DNA of 64,000 nt from Roseihalotalea indica (GTDB taxonomy: Bacteria; Bacteroidota; Bacteroidia; Cytophagales; Cyclobacteriaceae), in contig NZ_JAINFL010000004.1 in NCBI RefSeq assembly GCF_022458895.1, positions 248,001 through 312,000 of the forward strand. Reading direction: 5' to 3'. The number at the start of each line of letters is the position of its first letter. Within the stretch, counting starts at the first letter, position 1. Below, piece by piece: positions 20,001 through 30,300 of this stretch. The translations under genes and the position numbers were made by a program. The notes beneath the pieces are model-generated. The model did not search any database. It worked only from the letters and a program-made list of their open reading frames with translations, and was not told where the DNA came from.

Positions 20001-20268
20001 ACCCAACAAAAGTGGCTGTAATTGTATAAGGGCCGCCTACAGGTAGTTGCTGCAATCGGTAGTTGCCCTGTAGGTTGGTTACCGTTCCGGTGCTGAACCC
20101 GGTAGAAAGGTTTGTTACCGTTACGGTAGCATTAGGAAGCCCCTCCTGATTTTCATCAGCGATCTGACCTGAGATGGAAGCATCGGTTCCCTGAGCAGAA
20201 GCATAGTTAGTTTCTGCCAGGGAAAACAGAACAACAAGCAGACAGCTGTAAATCAAGGTGAAAAACAT
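17041..20268 (-). CDS. Oar-like TonB-dependent receptor
   Basis: About 1075 residues from ATG 20268, which opens a good signal peptide (MFFTLIYSCLLVVLFSLAET). A TTG at 20310 would add 14 residues. After cleavage comes a carboxypeptidase-regulatory-like domain (ISGQIADENQEGLPNATVTV...GNYRLQQLPVG), then a plug with IQIDGVNAREASFGGQG and SAGGIKAVTKSGTNEFHGSA. The latter is the hallmark of the Oar-type subgroup (Myxococcus Oar). A large barrel ends in FQLMMGLKYSF. It probably transports peptides, proteins or glycans. It has its own terminator; the GDPD gene follows. Confidence 0.92.
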   Translation of the reverse strand: MFFTLIYSCLLVVLFSLAETNYASAQGTDASISGQIADENQEGLPNATVTVTNLSTGFSTGTVTNLQGNYRLQQLPVGGPYTITATFVGYADQKKTGVMLNQGDNVEVDFDLSESATELTEVVVSGSGFKSRNDRLAAATSVSAQDVKSLPANDRNFSNLAALSPLVGGGTDIAGMSSRSNSIQIDGVNAREASFGGQGDSPYVLSMEALREFEVVTNSYDVIDGRGSAGGIKAVTKSGTNEFHGSAFAYFWDARLAADQDLQGRDVLGDTKVQRGFSLGGPIIKDKLHFFVAYDGERFEQQYDLWSQTTEEGILQNNQGGRISVTDMERALQTLRTPRYGVGDGQQYGFFQRTRTLDTWFARLDWQLNPRNTLTLRLTTNNYELPDQNNSDIGRYGLFAATYDFVNRGSNALLALRSQLSPTTSNEFKVGYFHNKRGNIITTGRHPQLWILSESVLPTGDTSEYIMVPRYNRWTPEDQTNHTYNIINNTYLTRGKYNFTFGTNNLITNSRGIYTHDTQGRFDFYSLDALERGEPDRYQRKFTNPGQELIDPVSTWMVDLSLYGQVSTELVPNLQVSAGLRYDLNMFLTKADYNEVLDQELGYRNDVAPTDFNNIQPRLNMNWDLNGDGRDIINVGAGWFAGQVITRPYIYSLIDNGIRFTGVDVSRGDVDENGNEIILPTPNYEQYNQNYEEIPGDGLTQGELYPSGGSAAQVVRFLDEDFEVPMSFRANVSYHRYLNERIRVGASLYYSKTKDMYVMENANLSDEVQFTIQGEGGREVYTPLADYSLENQGNSNFRSARISDQFEDALMFTNGYETRFMALVLDLAVDLSNDGKLNLSYTRADSRGAERFRNEDDQRFTGVSYYDYDFINSAYSPNDFRHKVLLNLTTPKIGGTQLGIFLNMIQGGRFSATTRPADLNGSKVRELNGFAAYIFDPYDPQTAALQGEEFAQDLQFVFENASPEAQEYLKENVGTYAQPYGGLKPWRTDLNVRLTQDIPVHKNHNLTFNIDVFNFLNLVDPSWGGTHNIINEELYNVEGFDPATQQVQYSVRTNYGQRRYEGNGFQLMMGLKYSF

Positions 20269-20790
20269 GCTGTGCCTCGGTGGTAAAGAATTTCGTAAAT
20301 GTGTTCTCAAAATACGTTAGGGTTTGTAGTGAAAAATTGATTACGTTCAGAAATTTCTGTCAAAAGTAGGGTAAGGCACCCTGAGAAATGTTTCCTAATT
20401 GTTACGAGATTGTTAAAAATTCTTGAACAATTCTCTGCGGCAATGGAAACCTATTTTGGGGAGATGGAGTATCAATAAATCACAATCGGAGACTCAAAAA
20501 ATAAAGGAGTTTCCAGACAGAAGTTGGGCGGATAAATGTAAGAGAGAGTCATGGTTGTTGTTGTAAAAGTAGATGATGGTTTAGCCAGCATTTCTGCAGG
20601 TTTCGAGAGTAAATATTGTTATACCTAAGTTAATGGTTACGTTTCTACTTTCAAATGAACATCTTACGAAAGTTTTTTTCCGGAACGATCTGAAGTAAAC
20701 CCGGTTTTGACACCAGAAGGATTACAAAAATCAAAATGTTATTTTGTTCGTTAGATTCACATCACATTCCTAACCCTAATCACCGAAATC
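20269..20790. other. Divergent intergenic region with an imperfect inverted repeat
   Basis: 522 bases between the Oar-like gene (minus) and the copper regulator (plus). At 20406-20435, GAGATTGTTAA and the complement of TTGAACAATTCTC form an imperfect inverted repeat that could bind a regulator. No further gene is seen. Confidence 0.4.
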
Positions 20791-21372
20791 ATGGCCGAAA
20801 GCCAGAAATTATATATAAAAAACATGGTATGCCCTCGCTGCATTATGACTGTCCGGCAGATTATGGAGCAACTGGACATTCCGTATACCGATGTTACACT
20901 AGGCGAAGTCATTCTGTCTCATTCACTTGATGCTAACCAACAAGAGCAGCTTAGTAATGCTCTGGAAGAAGTCGGATTTTCTTTGATTGATAACCGGAAA
21001 AGCCGGCTGATAGAACAGATGAAAAAGCTGGTGATTCAGCAGATTCACCATTCCTCTGATGTTCTGAGTATTACCTGGGCGGATTTTATTGCCGAACAGT
21101 TACACTACGATTACAAGTACTTAAGCACGCTCTTTTCATCCGTAGAAGGAATTACGCTGGAGCAGTACATCATCCGGCAGAAAATTGAGCGAATTAAAGA
21201 GCTGATTGTGTACGATGAACTCACTCTCAGCCAGATTGCTTTTCAACTAAACTATAGCAGCGTAGCCCATTTGAGTAGTCAGTTTAAAAAAGTAACCGGC
21301 ATGCCCCCTTCTCAATTCAAAAACACCGTAGAGCGAAAAAGAAACTCACTGGATAATGTCACGGGAACTTAG
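20791..21372 (+). CDS. HMA domain-AraC fusion regulator (copper-responsive)
   Basis: 193 residues, cytoplasmic. The N-terminus is a heavy-metal-associated ferredoxin-like fold with the metal site MVCPRC (Cys14, Cys17), as in Cu(I) chaperones. The C-terminal half is an AraC-type double helix-turn-helix (ITWADFIAEQLHYDYKYLST; LTLSQIAFQLNYSSVAHLSS; TGMPPSQFKN). Small HMA-AraC fusions occur next to copper exporters in Bacteroidota. Here the copA gene follows after 104 bases, so it is probably the direct Cu sensor for copA. The mechanism is inference. Confidence 0.85.
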   Translation: MAESQKLYIKNMVCPRCIMTVRQIMEQLDIPYTDVTLGEVILSHSLDANQQEQLSNALEEVGFSLIDNRKSRLIEQMKKLVIQQIHHSSDVLSITWADFIAEQLHYDYKYLSTLFSSVEGITLEQYIIRQKIERIKELIVYDELTLSQIAFQLNYSSVAHLSSQFKKVTGMPPSQFKNTVERKRNSLDNVTGT

Positions 21373-21440
21373 GCATAGACGCTAGTTTTAGCAAATATTA
21401 AAGCAATTCAGAGAATATTGTAAAACGTTCCACTGATTTT

Positions 21441-21461
21441 GTAACATAGTTTTCCTCATCC
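21441..21461 (+). promoter_or_regulatory. Promoter-like motif before copA
   Basis: GTAACAT, six bases, CCTCATCC, ending 15 bases before the copA ATG at 21477. An identical bipartite element stands at 10279-10299. It may be a -35/-10-type promoter used by an alternative sigma factor or an operator for the HMA-AraC regulator. The closeness to the start codon means the transcript, if it begins here, would be nearly leaderless. Confidence 0.45.
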
Positions 21462-21476
21462 ATTAAGATCTTTGCT

Positions 21477-23780
21477 ATGCAATCAAGTAACTCACAACAT
21501 AAAAATATATCGATCATGGATGAAACAGATGTTATAGAACCCCGAGAACACAGAGCTTCTCCATCCGGTCAAATGATCAAAAAGACATTTCCGGTTACCG
21601 GCATGAGTTGTGCCGCTTGTGCAGCCAGCGTAGAGTCCATGCTTACCACCACAAAAGGAGTAGCCAGTGCCAGTGTGAACTTCGCCAATAGTTCAGTATT
21701 AGTTGAATATGAATCAACCCTCTCCCCTACTGAACTCCAAAATGCCGTACGCTCAATTGGCTATGACATTATTGTTGATTCGGAAGACCCCGAGCAGACT
21801 CAGGCGGACCTGGCACAGCAACACTACCAGCAGGCAAAGCAGCGCACTATTGGCTCAGCCATTCTGACACTCCCAATTTTTATTCTGGGCATGTTTTTGA
21901 TGGACTGGATGCCCGGACGTTGGATTTCACTGGCACTGAGCATTCCGGTACTGTTCTGGTTCGGACGGCACTTTTTTGTCAATGCGCTGAAACAAGCCCG
22001 GTATGGCAAAGCTAATATGGATACGTTAGTGGCACTAAGCACCGGAATAGCTTTTTTGTTCAGCTTGTTCAATACGCTATTCCCGGAAGTATGGCTTCAA
22101 CAGGGGCTGGAACCACACGTGTACTACGAAGCTGCTACTGTAATTATCACCTTCATTTCCCTTGGAAAATTACTGGAAGAGCGAGCGAAATCCAGCACTT
22201 CGTCTGCAATTAAGAAGCTGATAGGTTTGCAGCCTAAAACAGTGAAAGTTATTCGGAATGAATACGAAACAGAAATACCAATTGCTCAGGTACAGGTGGG
22301 TGATACTATTGTAATCCACCCCGGTGAGAAGATTCCGGTAGATGGGCAAGTAGCGGCAGGTAATTCGTTCGTGAATGAAAGTATGATCAGTGGAGAACCT
22401 CTTCCGGTTGAGAAAAATGTGGGTAATCCGGTGTTTGCCGGTACTATTAACCAGAAAGGAAGTTTTCGTTTTTTGGCGGAAAAAGTAGGTAGTGAGACCC
22501 TGCTGGCTCAGATCATACGACAGGTACAGGAAGCTCAGGACAGCAAAGCTCCGGTTCAGAAATTGGTTGATAAGATTGCTGGCATCTTCGTACCGGTGGT
22601 GCTGGGAATTTCAGTACTAACATTCGGCATCTGGATGCTGGCAGGAGGTGAAGAGGCTTTAACCCATGCACTGTTAGCATCGGTATCAGTATTAGTCATT
22701 GCTTGCCCCTGTGCTTTAGGATTGGCAACACCCACCGCTATTATGGTAGGGGTTGGCCGAGGTGCAGAAAATCAGATCCTCATCAAAAACGCGGAAAGCC
22801 TCGAGCTTGGGCATCGGGTAAATGCAGTGGTGCTGGATAAAACCGGGACCATTACCGAGGGCAAGCCGGTTGTTACTGACATGGATTGGGCTGATGATGC
22901 CAAAATTGCTGAGTGTAAGTCAGTGTTGCTGGCCCTGGAAGCCTCCTCGGAACACCCTTTGGCGGAAGCTATTGTAGCTAAATTACGGGAAGAAGGAGTT
23001 CGGCCGTCCAACCTCCGCAATTTTACTAGCCTGACTGGCCGAGGGGTACAGGCCCAGGGAGAGGATGCGGCTACGTATCTGGCAGGAAACCAAGCACTAC
23101 TGGAGGAACAGCATATTCAATTACCCTCTACATTGCAGGTAGCGGCGGCCCAGTTTCAGCAACAGGCGAAAACGGTGGTTTTTCTGACAATGTATCAGCA
23201 AGCCGTTGGAGTGCTGGCGATTGCTGATAAGATTAAAGAAACCTCTCCCAACGCCGTTCAATCACTACAAAAACAGGGTATAGAGGTACATATGCTTACC
23301 GGTGATAATCAGCAGACCGCTGAAGCTGTGGCGAAAAACGTTGGAATCATACACTTCAAAGCCGAAGTGCTCCCAGCTGATAAATCCTCATTTGTGAAAG
23401 CTCTTCAATGGGATGGCAAGGTAGTGGCTATGGTCGGTGACGGCATTAACGACTCCCAGGCACTTGCTCAGGCGGATGTCAGCATTGCGATGGGCAAAGG
23501 CTCGGATATTGCGATGGATGTTGCCAATATTACCCTCATAACGTCTGATCTTAATGCTATCCCCAAAGCCTTACGTTTATCCAAAAAGACGGTGCAGGGC
23601 ATCCGGCAAAATTTATTTTGGGCCTTTATCTATAACCTCATCGGTATTCCCATTGCCGCCGGAGTATTGTTTCCCATTAACGGCTTTCTTTTGGACCCTA
23701 TGATCGCCGGTGCAGCCATGGCGTTTAGTTCGGTATCCGTGGTGCTTAATAGTTTGCGCCTCCGCCAAACGAAGATTTAG
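21477..23780 (+). CDS. copA: Copper-exporting P1B-type ATPase
   Basis: 767 residues. One N-terminal HMA domain has the Cu(I) site GMSCAAC (Cys45, Cys48). Eight membrane segments are expected. The signature motifs are all present: TGE-type [12 protein letters not shown] (Cys410-Pro411-Cys412), phosphorylated Asp454 in [23 protein letters not shown] and GDGIND (around 654-659). The final helices have the YNLIGIP and [15 protein letters not shown] patterns of CopA. It pumps Cu(I) (or Ag) out of the cytoplasm. Regulated most likely by the adjacent HMA-AraC protein. ATG 21516 is an alternative start. Confidence 0.95.
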   Translation: MQSSNSQHKNISIMDETDVIEPREHRASPSGQMIKKTFPVTGMSCAACAASVESMLTTTKGVASASVNFANSSVLVEYESTLSPTELQNAVRSIGYDIIVDSEDPEQTQADLAQQHYQQAKQRTIGSAILTLPIFILGMFLMDWMPGRWISLALSIPVLFWFGRHFFVNALKQARYGKANMDTLVALSTGIAFLFSLFNTLFPEVWLQQGLEPHVYYEAATVIITFISLGKLLEERAKSSTSSAIKKLIGLQPKTVKVIRNEYETEIPIAQVQVGDTIVIHPGEKIPVDGQVAAGNSFVNESMISGEPLPVEKNVGNPVFAGTINQKGSFRFLAEKVGSETLLAQIIRQVQEAQDSKAPVQKLVDKIAGIFVPVVLGISVLTFGIWMLAGGEEALTHALLASVSVLVIACPCALGLATPTAIMVGVGRGAENQILIKNAESLELGHRVNAVVLDKTGTITEGKPVVTDMDWADDAKIAECKSVLLALEASSEHPLAEAIVAKLREEGVRPSNLRNFTSLTGRGVQAQGEDAATYLAGNQALLEEQHIQLPSTLQVAAAQFQQQAKTVVFLTMYQQAVGVLAIADKIKETSPNAVQSLQKQGIEVHMLTGDNQQTAEAVAKNVGIIHFKAEVLPADKSSFVKALQWDGKVVAMVGDGINDSQALAQADVSIAMGKGSDIAMDVANITLITSDLNAIPKALRLSKKTVQGIRQNLFWAFIYNLIGIPIAAGVLFPINGFLLDPMIAGAAMAFSSVSVVLNSLRLRQTKI

Positions 23781-24354
23781 CATCAATTAATTTAATGCAC
23801 CATGCTATAAAAACCTCGCCTAGAAAATATTTGGCGGTTGGGTTATCAGGTAGCGCTCCTGCTGACAAACGAAGCAATAAACAGAGCTTTATTAGAATCA
23901 GCACTTGAAATTTCAAGTGCTGAATTAGCATAATTTCCTTTGTACAAAACTTTAGAGTCAATACTGCTGCTATGCATTTTTCTCTACTATAGAGAAGCTT
24001 TTCAATATAATGATCGTGCTGCCATACTTGATTTTAAAACTTCAAATTGAAATAACGCTCAAATTTGAGCATTTCATTAAAATCAATCAAATCTGTCTTA
24101 CTACTTAAGGTACTCCCGCACTTTGTACTTCAACGGTTGAATCACAATTGTCTGTCGTAGTAGCTTATGAAAGTAGTATCAAAACTAAAAGCACTGCCAC
24201 TCACTAATGGATACATTGGTAGTTACAAGTTGATAAACTTATTTTTTGACAGCAATCAATTTTAGATGTGCTGTTTATTATAATTAAGCTACAAAACAGA
24301 GATTCACATTATCTAAATTAGAACTTTAACATTTAGGTATTGAATTTTGCTTGC
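23781..24354. other. AT-rich intergenic region
   Basis: 574 bases between copA and the giant adhesin gene. Apart from the 26-base palindrome at 23898-23923 I see no gene or clear element. A hydrophobic minus-strand ORF of 71 codons overlaps the copA 3' end and is not convincing. Confidence 0.4.
23898..23923. repeat. Perfect 26-base palindrome
   Basis: TCAGCACTTGAAA followed by its exact complement, with no spacer. As RNA it would fold into an 11-bp hairpin. No T-tract follows immediately on either strand, so a dimeric-repressor operator is as possible as a terminator for copA, which ends 118 bases upstream. Confidence 0.7.
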
Positions 24355-27300
24355 ATGAAAGTCGCTTATAAGCTATCCCAACTATTTATATTTTTATTAT
24401 TTGCTCAAGTTTCACTAGCTCAAGAACCATTTATAACTACTTGGCAAGTGGCTGGTTCTGATCTTCAAGTTAAGATACCTACTACAGGTGAAGGATATAA
24501 TTATAGTGTGGATTGGGGGGATGGACATGTTGCTACGCATATTAGTGGGGATACTGCTCACACGTACAGTAGTGCTGGTACTTATACCATTTCAATTTCG
24601 GGCGACTTCCCCAGAATTTACTTTGACTTTGACAATTCTATTCGCTCAAAAATACTTTCAGTTGAGCAGTGGGGTGATATCAAATGGGCAAGCATGGAAA
24701 AAGCATTTTATGGCTGCTCCAGGTTGACTATTCCTGCTACTGATGTACCAGATCTAAGTAATGTAACAGATATGAGCTATATGTTTGGCTGGGCTGATGC
24801 TCTCAATCAAAATATAGGATACTGGGATGTGAGTAATGTCACGAATATGAGCAATATGTTCAATAGTGCTTCTAATTTCAACCAGGATCTAAGCCAATGG
24901 GATGTCAGTAATGTCACGAACATGAGCTATATGTTTAAATTTTCTGACGCATTCAACCAAGATATTGGTGATTGGGATGTAAGCAATGTAACTGATATGA
25001 GTTGGATGTTTTACCATGCCACAGCTTTCAATCAGAACATTGGCAACTGGGATGTGAGTAACGTTACGAACATGGATCATATGCTGGGATTTACTAATGT
25101 ATTCAACCAGAGTATAGGTAGTTGGGATGTAAGTAATGTCACGAATATGAGCTTGATGTTTTATTATGCCAAGGCTTTTAATCAAGACATTAGCAACTGG
25201 AACGTTAGTAGCGTGATCAATATGAATGGCATGTTTCACAATGCTCAAGTTTTTAACCAAAATATTGGGAATTGGAATGTAGGCAATGTTACTGACATGA
25301 ACCGAATGTTTTGGTCGGCTGAAGCTTTTGATCAGAACTTAGGTAACTGGAATATCCAAAATGTCTCGGGTTTAGACTATATGTTTTACAGTGCAGCACT
25401 AACACAAGCTAACTACGATAGTACTCTGATAGGTTGGTCAACTCAGGAAGTAAAAAGAGATTTAGTACTAAGAGCTTCTGCCTCCTACTGTCTGGGATCA
25501 GATGCCAGAAATAAACTTATTGATCATTATGGGTGGAATATAAGCGATTATGGAAGGCACCCTGACTGCGAACTGAGTTACACATTTATTCATTCATTTG
25601 TGCTAGAGTCGCAACTCAGCGAGGCAATTATTGATACTATCAACCACACTGTAAGTGTCAAAGTGGCTAATGGAACTGATATATCAGCATTAGCGCCAGC
25701 TATTACAATTTCAGAGGGCGCTACAATCTATCCTTCCAGCGAATCAATGGCAGATTTTTCTAACCCAGTAACTTATAGAGTAACTGCTGAAGATGGTATG
25801 ACTTGGCAAGAGTGGACAGTAACAATAATTGAATACAAACAAGATGAAGGTTTGAGTGCTGCTACCGATTTTCTTAGCTTCTTTTTAAGTGAACAATCAA
25901 ATGATGCAATTATTGATTCAATTAATCATCACATTAATATTAATGTAGCTCAGGGTACTGATATTACATCTTTGATACCAGCTTTTACACTTTCTCAAGG
26001 GGCATCTGCTTCACCTGGCAGTGGAACAAAAGTTGATTTCTCTGCACCAGTGTATTACATTATTACTGCCGCAGATGATACTAATACTCAAACCTGGACT
26101 GTTGTTGTCACTAAGGATTCAGAAACTCAAAGTTCAAATACTGATATTTTTAGCTTTAAGTTGAATACTCAAACAAGTTCAACCATTATCGATACTGCTA
26201 GTCATATAATCAATGCAGTTGTAGCTTTTGGTACTGATGTCACTGCACTAATTCCAACTTTTACTCTTGATGAAGAAGCAGAAATATTTCCAGCAAGTGG
26301 CCTTAAACAAAACTTCTCTGGTTCGGTGATTTATAAAGTTACGGCAGAGGATGGCACTGTACAAGACTGGACCATCAATATATCTTCGGCTAGGCCACTC
26401 GTGACCACCTGGGAAGTAACTTCCTCAGATTTGCAGATTACTATTCCTACTTATAATAGATATATATACAACTACGACGTAGACTGGGGAGATGGCAAGA
26501 AAGATGTTGGGATTACTGGCAATGCTACTCACCGATATGATAGTGCTGGTATATATACAGTGTCTATTTCCGGAGACTTACACCGTATTTACTTTGATAA
26601 CAAAGGGGATAAGGATCAACTACTGACAATAGAGCAATGGGGTGAAATTGAGTGGAGAAGCATGGAAAAAGCGTTTATGGGTTGTTCGAGGCTAACCATA
26701 CCGGCTACAGATGCTCCTGATCTGAGTGGGGTAACTAATATGAGTTATATGTTTTATGGGGCTACCTCTTTCAATCAAGATATTAGCCACTGGGATGTTA
26801 GCAATGTTGATAAAATGAGTTGGATATTTTATCAGGCTGAAACTTTTAATCAAGACATCAGCAGCTGGAACGTTAGCAATGTCACTGATATGAGTTATAT
26901 GTTTAGCTGGGCAGATAACTTCAATCATGATATTGGAAGCTGGGATGTTAGCAATGTTGTTGACATGAGTTACATGTTTTACAATGCGCTCTCTTTTAAT
27001 CAAGACATTAGTGATTGGAATGTCGGAAATGTAAAAAGAATGAAATGGATGTTATCCTACGCTGAAGCCTTCAATCAGAATCTTGGCTTATGGAATATCA
27101 TTAATGTAACTAATATGGATGAATTATTCAGCTTCACCGCATTGTCTCAGAATAATTATGATAGCACTCTTATAGGATGGGCTAAGAAAACCGTAAAGCC
27201 GAATATCAGAATAAGATCTCACGTAACTTACTGCTTGGGAGCTAATAGCAGAGAAAAACTAATAGCAACCTACCAGTGGGAAATTAATGACGATGGAAAA

Positions 27301-30300
27301 GCGCCAGAATGCATTTCTAGTAGCGCGAACATCACATCCTTTATTTTCAATGAAAAAAACGGAACTCCTATTATCGATTTTTTTAACCGAACAATAGATG
27401 TCAAAGCTGCTTTTAACACTGATCTTTCAAAGCTTAAACCTACTTTGACGATATCTGAAGGAGCCTCTATTATACCTGCTAGTGAGACAGAGCAAAACTT
27501 CTCTGGTCCGGTGATTTATAAAATTACGGCAGAGGATGGCACTGTACAAGACTGGACCATCAATATATCTTCGGCTAGGCCACTCGTGACCACCTGGGAA
27601 GTAACTTCCTCAGATCTGCAGATTACTATTCCTGCTCTTAGCATACTAGATGACACCCATACTGTAGACTGGGGAGATGGTAGGAAAGATGTTGGGATTA
27701 CTGGCAATGCTACTCACCGATATGATAGTGCTGGTATATATACAGTGTCTATTTCCGGAGACTTACACCGTATTTACTTTAATAACAAAGGGGATAAGGA
27801 TCAACTACTGACAATAGAGCAGTGGGGTGAAATTGAGTGGGGAAGCATGGAAAAAGCGTTTATGGGTTGTTCGAGGCTAACCATACCGGCTACAGATGCT
27901 CCTGATCTGAGTGGGGTAACTAATATGAGTTATATGTTTTATGGGGCTACCTCTTTCAATCAAGATATTAGCCACTGGGATGTTAGTAACATTATTGACA
28001 TGTATGGTATGTTTTCCCATGCTGAAACTTTTAATCAAGACATCAGCAGCTGGAACGTTAGCAATGTCACCAGTATTAGTATGTTATTTTACAATGCTAG
28101 ATCTTTTAACCAACCCCTTAGTCAGTGGGATGTAAGCAACGTCACACATATGAGTTGGACGTTTTCTGGCGCTAATTCTTTCAATCAAGATATTAGTCAA
28201 TGGGATGTAAGCAAGGTAGTTAACATGTCTCGTATGTTTAGTAGCAATTCGATATTCAATCAAGATATTAGTCAATGGGATGTAAGCAATGTCACTACTA
28301 TGGACTACATGTTTTGGTGGGCATCAGCCTTTGATCAAAACATTGGTAGTTGGGATATAAGTAATGTTATTAGTATGAGAAGTATGTTTTTTGGTTCTTC
28401 GTTATCACAACACTACTATGATGATATCTTACTAGGCTGGGCAACTCAAGAAGTCCACAAAGGGGTTAACTTTGGTACTCCCACATCCTATTGCCGAGGG
28501 ATTGAAGCAAGAGACAAGCTCGTCAATACTTATAAATGGGAAATAAGGGATCAAGGAAGCTACTGTAGTCCTGAAAATGACTTTGTTACCTTTGGCTTAA
28601 ACGGACAAACTGGACTTCCAACCATAGATAAAGTGAATCATACAATTAGTATTGAGGTTGTTCATGGTACTGATGTTAGGGATTTGATACCAACGTTTAC
28701 TCTTTCAAATGGGGCCAGCACTTATCCCAATAAGGGTACCGAAGTTGATTTTACACATCCTTTTACTTATACCGTAACTGCTTCAGATGGCGTGACCGAA
28801 CAGCCATGGACTATAGTGGTTTCTGTATCTAAACAGGAGGTCGCATCTAATACTGCTACAAATTTTCTTGCTTTTGAGCTAAGTATGCAGACTAAAATGG
28901 CATCGATTGATACTGTAAACCATACGATTGCAGTAGAAGTAGCTTACGGGACTAATATCACAGCTTTGAACACTGATTTTATACTTTCGGAAGGAGCTAA
29001 AGCAATACCAGCTAGCAATACAATAATAGATTTTTCAAACCCTGTTATTTACACTGTCACTGCTGAAGATGAATCCACTACGCAAGAATGGACCGTCACC
29101 ATCTTTGTGGCCGCCAACACGTCCACAGATTTCACCTTATTTACGCTCAGTGAACAAACTAAGAGTGCGAAAATTGATACAGCGACTCATACCATTTCAG
29201 TCAAAGTAGCCTATGGTACAGATGTTACCACCCTGGCTCCTTCTTTTATACTTTCTGAAGGGGCCACTGCAATACCCACTAGTGATTCAGTAGTAGATTT
29301 TTCCAACCCGGTCACATATACCGTCACGGCTGAAGATGACTCTACCACACAGGAATGGAACGTTTTAGTTTTTGTAGCTAAAGCAACCCCATTAAGTACT
29401 GCTACCAATTTCTTAGATTTTGAGCTTTACGATTTCTCTGAAGAAGCACTGATCGATACCCTAGAACACACAATCAAAGTCGTAATGGATTTTGGAGTTA
29501 ATGTAACTAAGTTGAAGCCTGTATTCAGTCTTTCAAAAGGTGCATCTTCTATACCAGCTAGTGATTCTGTCGTTGATTTCTCAATTCCGGTGACCTATAC
29601 TGTCACCGCAGAAGATGATTCTACTGCACAAGACTGGGTCATTACCGTCTCCGTTGCTGCCAATACGGCTACTGATTTCACTTCATTTACACTTAGTGAG
29701 CAAACTGAAAATGCGAATATTGATACGGCAACCCATACCATATCAGTCACGGTAGCATCTAGTACAAACGTTACAACTTTAAGCCCAATTTACACTCTTT
29801 CTGAAGGAGCCACGGCTCTACCGGGAAGTGATTCTATATTAGACTTCTCAACGCCTGTAATTTACACTGTTACTGCCGCAGATGATTCAACTGCGCAGGA
29901 ATGGACTGTATTTGTATTTTTGGCTGAGCAGTCTGAAAAATTAAGCACAGAGACAGATTTTCTAAGTTATGACTTGCGTGAACAGAGCAAAGAAGCAGTC
30001 ATAAACACGGAAGATCATACTGTCTTTCTAGAAGTAGCCTATGGTACAGATGTTACCGCGCTGGCTCCTTCTTTTATACTTTCTGAAGGGGCCACTGCAA
30101 TACCCACTAGTGATTCAGTAGTAGATTTTTCCAACCCGGTCACATATACCGTCACGGCTGAAGATGACTCTACCACACAGGAATGGAGCGTTACTGTTTC
30201 ATCTGAAGAACAAGTATTAGGTATAGAAGATTTATACCTAGAATGTGAAGTGTACCCTAACCCTACCAACCATCTGCTGTCTGTAAAGTCAATAACATCA

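Noticed and set aside
23746..23961. 71-codon minus-strand ORF after copA
   Set aside because: Overlaps the copA 3' end and is hydrophobic without motif; nothing supports expression.
24889..28275. Minus-strand ORFs of 60-125 codons antisense to the adhesin repeats
   Set aside because: They repeat with the DUF285 units and are mirror readings of a periodic coding sequence; no start signals or independent homology.
24760..28400. Regularly spaced repeats that resemble a CRISPR array
   Set aside because: Period is about 69 bases, all in one reading frame, and the repeat units translate to the DUF285 motif; there are no spacers and no cas genes.
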